Assembly: GCF_004770055.1 (NCBI RefSeq)
Contig: NZ_RQEP01000005.1
Location: 248,001 to 312,000, forward strand
Reading direction: 5' to 3'
DNA length: 64,000 nucleotides
Origin: Leptospira semungkisensis
GTDB lineage: Bacteria > Spirochaetota > Leptospiria > Leptospirales > Leptospiraceae
Below the pieces are notes generated by a model, which was given only the letters and a program-made list of their open reading frames with translations, was not told the DNA's origin and searched no databases. Positions 14,124 through 22,248 of this stretch are shown here, one piece after another. The translations under genes and the position numbers were made by a program. How positions within the stretch are numbered: position 1 is the stretch's first letter; every line of letters begins with the position of its first letter.

Positions 14124-16736
14124 CTATTCGCTCACACATAGAACGATTGGGGTCGCGGTAGTCTTGTTAGTAAATCCTACGACTCCTTGCCCATTCAAGA
14201 AGTAAGCCTTATCTCCTGTTCCAAGATACGCAGTAGAAGACCAATAAATCGTACTATTGGTGGCGTTCGCAAATAAGGTGCTCGGAATCTTACTCACTGT
14301 TCCTGCATCCAAACTGTAATTCGGAAGAGTATCCAATTCATCGGAAGAAGGGAGTCTCCAATTCGTTTTACCCGCAAAGCCGCTTCCTAAGTTCATCACA
14401 TTGTACTGGGCACAGAGGTTGACTGCGCTCAGCCAAGCCCCAGTGGTATTCGTGCCACTCGAGCAGGTCGTGCCTGAACTTTTTCCAGTAATACAGTTTC
14501 TCCAAGATAGACTGGTTAGATTGTCTTTCACAGTAGCGTCGCTCGTAAACGTCGCATTCAAAGTAGGACCGCTGAAATTTCTGGTAGAAGGAGTATTCGA
14601 GAAATCACCGTCCTGCCTTGGGAAACTGGAATCCCCGCAGGAAATCGAGGTGGTAGCATTATAACAATTCGTGAGTCCCGTATCCGCGATCGATCGATTC
14701 TTCTGACGCACAGTAGTAGTAAAACTGATCGCACTGAAAGAAGAGATCGCATTTCCTGCAAGATCCTGTAACTCTGCAGTACTCAATGTATAACTGATCT
14801 TCACATTCTCAGGGAAATTGATCCAGGAGAGTTTGATCTTTAAAGTCTTGGAATCTGTCCAGGTAAAGGTCGTCCCATTCGTAGTCGAGCCTGTAGCAGA
14901 AGAAGTTCCATCCACTGTGAAAAGATTCACTGTCAGAGTAGGATTCGAACCGTCTGTCTTCATGTCCTCGCTAAACACAACGGTAATGTTTCCTGGATTC
15001 GGAGCCACTCCTGTACTCGTATCCGCAGGAGTAGAAGACTGCACCGAAGGAGGAGTTGAATCCTTAGTTACCGTTCGAGTGCTAGAACCGAAATTACCGA
15101 TCAGGTTGGAAACGCAAACACGCACAGTATTTGCTCCTTCACTGAAAGAAGAGTTTTGGATCGTAGAAGTCGTATCCGTTGTTCCAGCACTCACTGTCCC
15201 GGTCACGTTGGAATTTCCACCGCCGTTAGACAATGCTGTTCCGCTGGAGCAATCCGTTCCTCCGATCCGCAACTGGTAACTTCCCCCCTTATCGCTATGC
15301 CAACTGATCGTGGCGGAACTGGATGCAGAAACCAAACTGGAACTACTTGCAGAAGTAATACTTACATTTGCAACGGTCGAATCCACAGTATAGGTAGAAG
15401 ATACCACAGAAGAAACATTCCCTGCATTGTCCCTTGCGATATATCGTATTTCTGTAATGGAGCTATCCGCAGCGGAGATAGAAGAAGTAAACTTGGTCCC
15501 ATTCGTAATACTTCCGGAAGAGCCAGTCATTGTAGGATCAGAACTATTCGTAGTATAAACGATCTTATCGCAGCCTGCACTCGAATCGGAGCAAGACAAG
15601 AAAACACTTTGGGTAGAAGAATAATCTCCGGCAGTCGGATTCGGAGTCACAGAAGGAGAAGTATCGTCCCTAGTTATATCCACCAATTTTTGGCCAGTCT
15701 GAGTACTGATCGCATCAATCACACAAATCCTAAGCGTATTCGATCCGACAGAAAGAGAACTCGCATTGATATTCGCAGAATTGCTAACCGAATTCGTAAC
15801 GGAAGAAGGGCCTTCTAAAACGGTTCCATCCGTGCAAGAAGTAGAGTTCAATCGGATCGTATACGTTCCATCCCGATTGGAAGACCAATTGAATGTAGCA
15901 GCGGTGATCGCACCGCTGGAATTACTAACATACTGAGAATTCAAATTTGAAGTGGTGATATCCGGCAAATGATCGTCTATCACGAAGACTGCAGTTTGCA
16001 CACCGGCTTGCAGATTTCCGGCGAGATCTCTACACAAATATTTGATCGTGTAGGATCCATTTCCCCCTGACCCCACAGAGAAGGTAACCTTAGGAGGTCC
16101 GCCTATTTGGCCATGGATCGGAGAAAACGTAGGAGTGTCTCCGTTTGTAGTATAAGCAATATTTCCGGGAGCCACATTATCGGAGCAAGTAATCGTAACG
16201 TCCTGCGCGGACGCAAAAGTCCCTGCTCCAGGATGGATAGAAGAACTAGGGGCAGTTACGTCATTCGCAATGCTTTGCAATATGGTATTGTCCGGATTCG
16301 AGACACCATCATTCGTAGTATCATAACCTACTCCGGGAACCACAGTGACCTGTCCACCCGTGCAATTCGGTCCAAGAGTTAAAGTAGTGACCCCATCATG
16401 AAAGCAAAGATAGTAATCTGCAACACCATCCCCATTTGCATCCACTGCATCAGCAACTCCGTCCCCATTAGTATCGATTAGAGGAATATCAGGAATGCCA
16501 TTATTTCCAGTAGAGATTCCATCCGGCTTTCCGTCTCCGTTCACATCCGTAACAGTACCGGTAGAAGAACCTTCTCCTCCATTCAGATTGATCGGTTGTC
16601 CAGGAGAAGGAAGATGACTCACACTTCCCCTTCCCAATAAACCGAAGAGGAGAATCATGGAATTGCCTCCGCCTTTGGGAGAACAATTTGAAAGCAAAAG
16701 GAAAAGAAACAATAAAAGACCGACGATAGACTTCAT
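14124..16736 (-). CDS. Large multidomain surface lipoprotein (TSP3-like repeats, bacterial Ig/CHB_HEX-like units, DUF1566)
   Basis: The start is ATG 16736, 48 codons inside the longest open frame, because it has a strong GGGAGG Shine-Dalgarno and begins a lipoprotein signal peptide ending in LLLSNC (Cys18). The protein is 870 residues. After the lipobox comes an Asp/Asn/Gly-rich calcium-binding-like section with DVNGDGKPDG, DTNGDGVADA and DANGDGVADY. Two similar units of about 190 residues follow, each with a chitobiase-C-like part (TCSD...YTTNGDTP / LSCSD...YTTNSSDP) and an Ig-like part. Then comes a Big_5-like Ig domain (PADTSTGVAPNPGNITVVFS) and a terminal DUF1566 domain with WRLPSSDELD. 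Probably exported and surface-exposed; ligand unknown. Confidence 0.85.
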   Translation of the reverse strand: MKSIVGLLLFLFLLLSNCSPKGGGNSMILLFGLLGRGSVSHLPSPGQPINLNGGEGSSTGTVTDVNGDGKPDGISTGNNGIPDIPLIDTNGDGVADAVDANGDGVADYYLCFHDGVTTLTLGPNCTGGQVTVVPGVGYDTTNDGVSNPDNTILQSIANDVTAPSSSIHPGAGTFASAQDVTITCSDNVAPGNIAYTTNGDTPTFSPIHGQIGGPPKVTFSVGSGGNGSYTIKYLCRDLAGNLQAGVQTAVFVIDDHLPDITTSNLNSQYVSNSSGAITAATFNWSSNRDGTYTIRLNSTSCTDGTVLEGPSSVTNSVSNSANINASSLSVGSNTLRICVIDAISTQTGQKLVDITRDDTSPSVTPNPTAGDYSSTQSVFLSCSDSSAGCDKIVYTTNSSDPTMTGSSGSITNGTKFTSSISAADSSITEIRYIARDNAGNVSSVVSSTYTVDSTVANVSITSASSSSLVSASSSATISWHSDKGGSYQLRIGGTDCSSGTALSNGGGNSNVTGTVSAGTTDTTSTIQNSSFSEGANTVRVCVSNLIGNFGSSTRTVTKDSTPPSVQSSTPADTSTGVAPNPGNITVVFSEDMKTDGSNPTLTVNLFTVDGTSSATGSTTNGTTFTWTDSKTLKIKLSWINFPENVKISYTLSTAELQDLAGNAISSFSAISFTTTVRQKNRSIADTGLTNCYNATTSISCGDSSFPRQDGDFSNTPSTRNFSGPTLNATFTSDATVKDNLTSLSWRNCITGKSSGTTCSSGTNTTGAWLSAVNLCAQYNVMNLGSGFAGKTNWRLPSSDELDTLPNYSLDAGTVSKIPSTLFANATNSTIYWSSTAYLGTGDKAYFLNGQGVVGFTNKTTATPIVLCVSE

Positions 16737-17067
16737 TGTGACCTCCCTTACGCTAGGCGCGTGGATAGCTTCCGTTCGAAAAAGCAAATCTGACAAATCA
16801 AAAAAGAAAAGATTTGGTTTTTTTAAAGTTCCACAGCTAGCAATGTTTAGTTGGAACGAACGTTCCGCTAGTCCATTCAAAATTTCGAATTAGAACCGAA
16901 GTTAAAATATTGGGAATCTAAAAGATCTCCCTCGAAAGACCTCTTGCTCGGGCCGTTTTAGAAAATAGTCCAAAAGGATTAGAGGCCAGGTACGAAGCCG
17001 AAAATACCAGAACAGATTCTACAAAGTAAGAGGAATATAAGAGAATCTACGCAAGATCTGCCTCGGC
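16737..17067. other. Intergenic region upstream of the large lipoprotein gene
   Basis: About 330 bases without a convincing gene. It should hold the promoter of the lipoprotein gene. At 16853-16866 is the palindrome-like GGAACGAACGTTCC; its core AACGAACGTTC recurs upstream of the HadA-like gene at 59123-59133. I saw no RNA gene here. Confidence 0.4.
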
Positions 17068-17106
17068 AAAAAAAATCGGAGCCTCTTTTGTTAAGAGAAC
17101 TCCGAT
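17068..17106 (-). terminator. Rho-independent terminator after the acyl-CoA dehydrogenase gene
   Basis: On the minus strand ATCGGAG pairs with CTCCGAT, with an inner CTCTT/AAGAG stem, and is followed by a run of eight T. It starts about 30 bases after the dehydrogenase stop codon. Confidence 0.85.
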
Positions 17107-17136
17107 CTTTCGTTCTGACAGAGAGAAACGAAACTC

Positions 17137-18810
17137 TTAAGCCGAGTATTGGTCCATCAAAGATTTTGCAATTACTCTCAGAGCCATAACTTCTTCCGCA
17201 CCTTCAAAGATGGAGAAGACTCGGGCATCTACGAAATAACGAGATACTGCGTATTCTTCTGCGTAGCCCATACCACCGTGGATCTGCATTGCTTCTCTGG
17301 TTACCCATTCTGCAACTTTAGAAGCGTAGAATTTAATCAGAGTCGCTTCCATCTGTCCTTGGTGATTGTCCAAAAGTTTAGCCACAGTATTGGTATATTG
17401 ACGGGAAGCCTGAACGATCATCGCCATACGAGCGATCTTATACTTGGTCATATTGTATTCGAAGATAGGCTTTTGGAACACTTGTCTTTCTTGCGCATAA
17501 CGAAGACCTGCTTCTAGAGCGGCTTGCATTACACCGTTGGCACGTGCTGCAGTTTGGATCCTTCCACCAGCGAAACCTTCCATTTGGAAATAGAATCCTT
17601 TTCCTCTACCACTTTCCATTCCGATCAGGTTCTCTTCTGGAACGAAATAATCTTCGAAAGAAACTTCGAAAGAGTGCATACCGCGATAACCGATGGTTCC
17701 GATCGCTTTTCCGCTGATACGTCCACCGTTGTCTTGCTTATAATCGAATTCGTGTCCCGGAAAGCTTGGCTTCTCCGCAAGAAGAATAGAAAGACCCTTA
17801 TGTTTTAGCTCAGGATCAGTCTCAGTTCTGGTAAGGATCAAAAGAAGATTTGCATAACCTGCAAAAGTACACCAGGTTTTAACTCCGTTGATCGACCATC
17901 CTCCGTCCACTTTCTTAGCAGTTACGGAAACTCCGGCAACATCTGAACCGTAGTTAGGTTCTGTCACCATGATACCACCCATCTTCTCACCGGAAGCGAT
18001 CAGAGGCAGCCATTTCTCTTTTTGGGCGTCAGTTCCACCTTTCAAGAGAGCCTTAGAAAGGATCTCCGGACGAGTGATCAAAGAGCCAGCAATCCCGAGA
18101 GATCCTCTCGAAAGCTCTTCTGTAACCACAAGCATAGAGATATTATCAGCCTTATCATTTGGTTGAAGACCACCGTAAGTCTCAGGAATACAAAGACCGA
18201 AACATCCCATGTCTCTCAGACCTTGGATGATCTCTTCAGGAACGATATCGTCATGGCGGTGAACATGCTCAGCCTTAGGAGCAACCACTTCTTCGGCAAA
18301 TTGTTTGAATGTTTGGCGGAACATTTCGTGATCTTCGCTTAGTCCGTAAGCTCCGAAATGTCCGAGAGAAACGATTAGGTCGGCGATATGATTGTAGTTT
18401 TCAATCGCGCTAGCTTCTTCTAAGAATTTGTTCGTGGTTTCATCGAATAATTTAGAAACCAGATCCTGAGTGCTGATCCCGTATTCGGTAGGACGAGAAG
18501 AAAACTCGGAACGAATATGAGAAACTACTTCGGCAGCAAAAACTTGCGCCATGAGTTTTTCCAAATCTCCTGTTCCAAGAGAATCGTTCCATGCATAGTC
18601 GATGAAGTTTTCGGCGATCCTTTGTTCAGAGGTCAACCAAGCGATTTGGTATTGGACCAACTGGTTTTGATCCATTTTAGGAACGGAAACTTTTCCGTTA
18701 GAGCTGCATTTTGCCGCGAGGGCCTTGGTAACTTGTTCGATTACTGACGAAGACTTGCTTAAAGCCTGTTTTGCCGACGAAGAGTCCGCCGGAGCTTTGG
18801 TTGCGATCAT
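17137..18810 (-). CDS. mcd: Acyl-CoA dehydrogenase, probable (2S)-methylsuccinyl-CoA dehydrogenase
   Basis: 557 residues, longer than ordinary acyl-CoA dehydrogenases (about 380) because of an N-terminal helical extension of about 170 residues. The core is complete: FRQTFKQFAEEVVAPKAEHV, MGCFGLCIPETYGG, TEPNYGSDVAGV, GIKTWCTFAG-like flavin/substrate strands, RIQTAARANGVMQAALE, QIHGGMGYAEEYAVSR and a C-terminal FEGAEEV with the usual catalytic Glu. The extension and the motifs RIQTAARA and GYRGMHSFEVSFE match what I recall of methylsuccinyl-CoA dehydrogenase, the ethylmalonyl-CoA pathway enzyme that forms mesaconyl-CoA. A crotonyl-CoA carboxylase/reductase gene at 45832 supports this. The ATG has an AGGA Shine-Dalgarno. 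Substrate assignment is inferred; acyl-CoA dehydrogenase is certain. Confidence 0.8.
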   Translation of the reverse strand: MIATKAPADSSSAKQALSKSSSVIEQVTKALAAKCSSNGKVSVPKMDQNQLVQYQIAWLTSEQRIAENFIDYAWNDSLGTGDLEKLMAQVFAAEVVSHIRSEFSSRPTEYGISTQDLVSKLFDETTNKFLEEASAIENYNHIADLIVSLGHFGAYGLSEDHEMFRQTFKQFAEEVVAPKAEHVHRHDDIVPEEIIQGLRDMGCFGLCIPETYGGLQPNDKADNISMLVVTEELSRGSLGIAGSLITRPEILSKALLKGGTDAQKEKWLPLIASGEKMGGIMVTEPNYGSDVAGVSVTAKKVDGGWSINGVKTWCTFAGYANLLLILTRTETDPELKHKGLSILLAEKPSFPGHEFDYKQDNGGRISGKAIGTIGYRGMHSFEVSFEDYFVPEENLIGMESGRGKGFYFQMEGFAGGRIQTAARANGVMQAALEAGLRYAQERQVFQKPIFEYNMTKYKIARMAMIVQASRQYTNTVAKLLDNHQGQMEATLIKFYASKVAEWVTREAMQIHGGMGYAEEYAVSRYFVDARVFSIFEGAEEVMALRVIAKSLMDQYSA

Positions 18811-18863
18811 CTCTTTTTTCCTGCCGATGTTGGAAATTATTGCTTCAAAATACTATAACCTGG

Positions 18864-18876
18864 GGTCGTTTCGACC
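18864..18876. promoter_or_regulatory. Short palindrome in the mcd-like promoter region
   Basis: GGTCG-TTT-CGACC, perfect 5-base arms, 54 bases upstream of the dehydrogenase start. Its minus-strand reading contains GTCGAAAC, an octamer also found 29 bases before the ccr start (45796-45803). This could be a shared operator, but 8 bases can match by chance. Confidence 0.25.
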
Positions 18877-18943
18877 TGTCATTTAAGTTTTTGAACCCAA
18901 GTCTTGAGCAAGAATGGGACAGAATGTCGGAGATGACGATCCG

Positions 18944-19201
18944 TCAGGAGGACTGGTTTTTCACGAGAGAAGATCTGATCTTTAATAGATTATTGCGGAT
19001 CCTTCTGATTTGATCATCCGTTAAAGAGATTTCTTTTCGTTCTGCTCTATCCAAGACTAAGCTTGCCTTTTCCACAAATTCTATTGCAGCTTCGCTCGCA
19101 GATTCTCTCTTGGATTGTTTTTCCTTAAACAGGTCCAATGCTTTTTGGACCTGTTCTAATTGCTCTGAAACAGAAGCGATCTCATCGACGGGAGAACTCA
19201 T
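18944..19201 (-). CDS. Small coiled-coil-like protein of unknown function
   Basis: 85 residues, nearly all helix-forming and highly charged, with a heptad-like stretch (EQLEQVQKALDLFKEKQSKR). No family was recognised. The ATG at 19201 has a good AGAGG Shine-Dalgarno 6 bases upstream, and it lies 11 bases after the mltG stop, which supports a real gene in the ssb-hisI-mltG transcript. It could be a small cytoplasmic chaperone-like or structural protein, but nothing specific can be said. Confidence 0.6.
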   Translation of the reverse strand: MSSPVDEIASVSEQLEQVQKALDLFKEKQSKRESASEAAIEFVEKASLVLDRAERKEISLTDDQIRRIRNNLLKIRSSLVKNQSS

Positions 19202-19212
19202 AAGAAACCTCT

Positions 19213-20232
19213 TTAATCGTACAGAACATCGATGTACTTTTTCTTAGCTTCGGCATGTTCCTTGAAAGATTTAGAAAAGTAATGGAACCCATCCGGCTTC
19301 AATAAGAAGAAAAGATACTCAGTTTGAGAAGGCATCAAGGCCGCCTCCATAGAAGGTTGTCCAGGGTTGGAGATCGGTCCAGGCGGATAACCCTTGTTCA
19401 TATAAGTATTATAAGGAGAGACGATCTTCAGATCCTTCTCAAAAATACGTGGATGAGGCTTGTCGAAAAGATACTGAATAGTAGCACAAGATTCCAGAGG
19501 AATGTCCTGTTTCATTCGATTCAAGAAGACTCCGGCCATTAACGGTCTCTCTTCGTTCTTCTTGGCCTCTCTTTCGACTACGGAAGCCAATATTACGATT
19601 TCATGAAGCTTTTTGGAGTCGAGGTCTTTCGCGTTCGGAATTTTTTCCACTCTAGAAAAGAATCTCTTGATCATCATACGAACGATCTTGTCCGCAGGAA
19701 AATTCACCGGCACGCTATACGTTTCCGGGAACAAATACCCTTCTGCAGTCGTAGCGGGGATCTTAAATTCTCTAAGTAGTTCCGTTCTCGAAGCCGCATT
19801 CAGGAAATCTGCTCTGGTCTTTATTAGGTTTTTCTTAACTAATAAATCTCCGATCTGGCGGTTGTTATAACCTTCCGGAACCGTAAAGGTAACCAACTTT
19901 ACTTTTCCTTCCGTGATGACTTGTAGGATCTTGCGGGCATCCATTCCGTCATTGATCTCATACAGTCCAGCTTTCAACTTTCCTGCAGAGCGGGTTGCCT
20001 TGATCAAGAATAGAAAATAGGTAGAAGATTTCAGTAATCCACTTTTGGAAAGAATCTCCGTAACCTTGACGGGAGAATCTCCAGGTTCTATAGTAAGATC
20101 TATTTTTACTTGGCCTGCACCAACTGCCCCGCCCTTCATCTCATCCACGACAAAGAAAGCGAGAATTCCTAGAACAGCAATTACTGCGAGGAAGGCAACA
20201 GATCTGAATACGAATTTATTCTTAAAAATCAT
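19213..20232 (-). CDS. mltG: Endolytic murein transglycosylase MltG
   Basis: Cuts nascent peptidoglycan strands in the periplasm and helps set glycan chain length. The 339-residue protein has an N-terminal membrane anchor (about residues 10-28) and a YceG domain with a LysM-like first part (TVPEGYNNRQIGDLL). The catalytic section includes SVVEREAKKNEERPLMAGVF with the conserved Glu. Near the end are SCATIQYLF and the family signature PYNTYMNKGYPPGPISNPG. It is complete and of normal length. It sits between hisI (25-base gap) and the small coiled-coil gene. Confidence 0.94.
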   Translation of the reverse strand: MIFKNKFVFRSVAFLAVIAVLGILAFFVVDEMKGGAVGAGQVKIDLTIEPGDSPVKVTEILSKSGLLKSSTYFLFLIKATRSAGKLKAGLYEINDGMDARKILQVITEGKVKLVTFTVPEGYNNRQIGDLLVKKNLIKTRADFLNAASRTELLREFKIPATTAEGYLFPETYSVPVNFPADKIVRMMIKRFFSRVEKIPNAKDLDSKKLHEIVILASVVEREAKKNEERPLMAGVFLNRMKQDIPLESCATIQYLFDKPHPRIFEKDLKIVSPYNTYMNKGYPPGPISNPGQPSMEAALMPSQTEYLFFLLKPDGFHYFSKSFKEHAEAKKKYIDVLYD

Positions 20233-20257
20233 AACGTATGCTCTTAATTCTATCGGC

Positions 20258-20797
20258 TCATTTTCCCAGAAAGGGAATATTCAAAAGGCGAAGTTCTCCC
20301 TTCTTATCCTTCTCCCTAAAGAAGCAGGAATAATATCCTTCATGACAGGCTGCCCCTTCTTGGTCCACTTCGTACACAAGAAAACTTCCGTCCTTGGGGG
20401 CTCGGATCCGTTTTAATTTTTGAATATGACCGGAAGTATCACCTTTGCGCCAGATCTCATTTCTGGATCTGCTAAAATAAATACCCAGAGATTCTTTTAG
20501 GCTCAGTTCCAGACTCTCCGGACTGGAGAAAGCCTGCATGAGTACCAATCCTTTAGCATCGACTGTAATCACTGGGATCAAACCGTTCGTGAATTGGAGA
20601 TTCTGATCTTTCAGATCCTCTAGTTCCAGTTCTTGAAAACTAGAATCCAATAACAGCACTGTGTCCTCGTCGCAATCTATATGGATCTGCGCGGTTTCGG
20701 GAACCTCTCTACGCATTTGTTCCCAGGAGATTTGCGTCATTCTTTCCAGTTTGGAAATTTTGCCAGGCTGGGCATTGGCCCATATCACCGTAATCAT
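20258..20797 (-). CDS. hisI: Phosphoribosyl-AMP cyclohydrolase, unusual architecture
   Basis: Third step of histidine biosynthesis: opens the purine ring of phosphoribosyl-AMP. Core residues 68-161 match HisI: NGLIPVITVD, YFSRSRNEIWRKGDTSGHIQ, and ACHEGYYSCFFR with two zinc-ligand-type cysteines. In usual HisI the stretch between SGHxQ and ACH carries a DCDxD motif that binds metal. Here that place reads RIRAPKDGSFLVYEV and lacks it, while IHIDCDEDTVLLL occurs at residues 38-50 of an N-terminal extension of about 65 residues. The ATG at 20797 has a GGAG Shine-Dalgarno, so the extension is probably translated. The gene is therefore either a rearranged active enzyme or an altered paralogue; hisE is not present here. 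Confidence 0.85.
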   Translation of the reverse strand: MITVIWANAQPGKISKLERMTQISWEQMRREVPETAQIHIDCDEDTVLLLDSSFQELELEDLKDQNLQFTNGLIPVITVDAKGLVLMQAFSSPESLELSLKESLGIYFSRSRNEIWRKGDTSGHIQKLKRIRAPKDGSFLVYEVDQEGAACHEGYYSCFFREKDKKGELRLLNIPFLGK

Positions 20798-20887
20798 TCT
20801 ACTCCTACAAAGACTTTGAGCCGAAGTTTTTCGTCAAGAAAGGTGGGACCTTTCGGATCTCATCGAAAGATCCCACCGTCGAAAAGT

Positions 20888-21241
20888 TTAAGCCGCGTCT
20901 TTCTCTCTTCGATCGCCGAAGCTATCAAATCGAACTTCGTCCGCTATTACTTTGACCTTCGAACGGTTCTGACCCTCCTGATTTTTCCAACGATCCTGCT
21001 TAAGTTGTCCGATGACCGTGACCTTCTTTCCCTTTTTTAAATATTCGGACACATTTTCGGCCGTACGAGACCAGCTCTCTATTTCTATATAGCTGACTTC
21101 CGGCTCTTCTCCCTCCGTCTTCTTGAAGTTATGGTTTACTGCCACGGTAAAGCTTGCCACCGACTTGCCTGATTGGGTTCTCTTCAGTTCCGGGTCGCTG
21201 GTAAGGTAACCGTCCAAAACGGTTAACGAAATATTTTTCAT
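20888..21241 (-). CDS. ssb: Single-stranded DNA-binding protein, short form without acidic tail
   Basis: Coats single-stranded DNA during replication and repair. 117 residues, nearly only the OB fold: LTVLDGYLTSDPELKRTQSGKSVASFTVAVN, then YIEIESWSRTAENVSEYLKKGKKVTVIGQLKQDRW. The C-terminus ends in FGDRREKDAA and lacks the Gly/Pro-rich linker and the acidic DDxIPF-like tip by which SSB recruits partner proteins. It may be a secondary SSB or a lineage form. The ATG is preceded by GGAGG. First gene of a likely ssb-hisI-mltG transcript (90 bases to hisI). Confidence 0.9.
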   Translation of the reverse strand: MKNISLTVLDGYLTSDPELKRTQSGKSVASFTVAVNHNFKKTEGEEPEVSYIEIESWSRTAENVSEYLKKGKKVTVIGQLKQDRWKNQEGQNRSKVKVIADEVRFDSFGDRREKDAA

Positions 21242-21346
21242 TGGTATTTTCCTCCAAAGGATATGGAGAAGTCAGGTAAGAAGAAGGAAGTGTTGCTCGG
21301 TATTTGAGGTAAAATTTTAGGTGGGAATGCGGAAAACCGATTCCGA

Positions 21347-21374
21347 AGAAAAGGCCCCCGTCACCGAGGGCCTT
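21347..21374 (-). terminator. Terminator after the ECF sigma / anti-sigma operon
   Basis: On the minus strand AAGGCCC pairs with GGGCCTT around a GC-rich loop and is followed by TTTTCTTC. It begins 7 bases after the anti-sigma-like gene and separates it from ssb. Confidence 0.75.
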
Positions 21375-21380
21375 GCAGCT

Positions 21381-21686
21381 TTATTCTTCTAAGCTTGAGA
21401 GGTAAGAGTCACCGTCTAGAAGCAAAGAAACTCCATGGTACAGATCTTCTTCGGAGTTCAAAGAACCTCCGGATACTGCGAACCAGCCGATGGAAACACC
21501 CAAGAGGAGCACGGCGGCCGCGGCCAATACGTTTCTTACAGGAAAACGAACTACTTTTCGATTTCCCTCTTCTTCTTTATAACGGCGAATAACGCAGGAA
21601 GCCAATTCCCTGGACCAATTCGGGTCCACTTTTCTTTGATTGATCTCTTCTTGCATTGGTAGACTTTCTTTTAGAGTTTTCCCCAT
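21381..21686 (-). CDS. Probable membrane anti-sigma factor of the ECF unit
   Basis: 101 residues: a cytoplasmic N-terminal part of about 48 residues, one transmembrane segment (VLAAAAVLLLGVSIGWFAVS) and a short acidic periplasmic tail. It overlaps the 3' end of the sigma gene by 16 bases and has its own GGAGG Shine-Dalgarno in front of ATG 21686. Single-span proteins encoded just after an ECF sigma factor are usually its anti-sigma factor. The zinc-binding HxxxCxxC motif of the ZAS class is absent, so the assignment rests on position and topology. Confidence 0.65.
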   Translation of the reverse strand: MGKTLKESLPMQEEINQRKVDPNWSRELASCVIRRYKEEEGNRKVVRFPVRNVLAAAAVLLLGVSIGWFAVSGGSLNSEEDLYHGVSLLLDGDSYLSSLEE

Positions 21687-22225
21687 ACTTCGCCTCCTTC
21701 TCTTTTTTCGGAATTTTGCATCCGTCGGAGCATCTCCTTCCCTCGGGCCGCTCTGGACTTCACTGTCCCAGCGGGAACTCCCAAGGCCTCAGCGATCTCT
21801 TTTTCGGAATATCCGGAAAGATAATATTCGATCACACTTCTATAGGCATCCGGTAAATTGGAGATCCATATCTTGGCTTTTTCCCAAGTAGGAAGATCCA
21901 AAGTCTCATCCGGTTCTTTTTCAGCCGCAAAATTTCTAGTTTCTTCCTTAGATCTTTTGCCAGCTTTTTCCGCCTTGGTCTCTTCTCGGATCAGATTCTC
22001 ATTCATTCGAATGGATTCATTCCTGGCTATCGTATAAAGCCAAGTGGTCAGTTTTGAGTCTCCTCTGAACTGACCTTTTTGAAGAGCCTTGTATGCTCGA
22101 AGATACGTCTCTTGAGCAACGTCGTCGATCGCGTATGCGAAGCGTTCATATAAGTAACGGGAGATCGCCGCTAAGACGATCTCCCTGGTTCCTTCTACGA
22201 AGCGGGAAAATTCTTCCTCTCCCAT
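21671..22225 (-). CDS. ECF-type RNA polymerase sigma factor
   Basis: 184 residues with the two conserved sigma regions of the extracytoplasmic-function class. Region 2 is DVAQETYLRAYKALQ followed by FRGDSKLTTWLYTIARNESIR, which melts and reads the -10 element. Region 4 is LPDAYRSVIEYYLSGYSEKEIAEALGVPAGTVKSRAARG, a helix-turn-helix for the -35 element. A charged linker of about 35 residues lies between. It is encoded between an LTXXQ-like periplasmic protein and a membrane anti-sigma candidate, an arrangement typical of envelope-stress or metal-response circuits. Confidence 0.93.
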   Translation of the reverse strand: MGEEEFSRFVEGTREIVLAAISRYLYERFAYAIDDVAQETYLRAYKALQKGQFRGDSKLTTWLYTIARNESIRMNENLIREETKAEKAGKRSKEETRNFAAEKEPDETLDLPTWEKAKIWISNLPDAYRSVIEYYLSGYSEKEIAEALGVPAGTVKSRAARGKEMLRRMQNSEKREGGEVWGKL

Positions 22226-22248
22226 TTTACCCCCGAGAAGCGAGAAAC

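Noticed and set aside
14818..15818. Long open frames on the plus strand inside the lipoprotein gene
   Set aside because: They mirror the Ser/Thr-rich repeats on the coding strand; the translations are low-complexity and not protein-like.
16737..16880. 48-codon extension of the large lipoprotein gene
   Set aside because: The internal ATG at 16736 has a strong GGGAGG ribosome binding site and starts a lipoprotein signal peptide; the extension would bury it.
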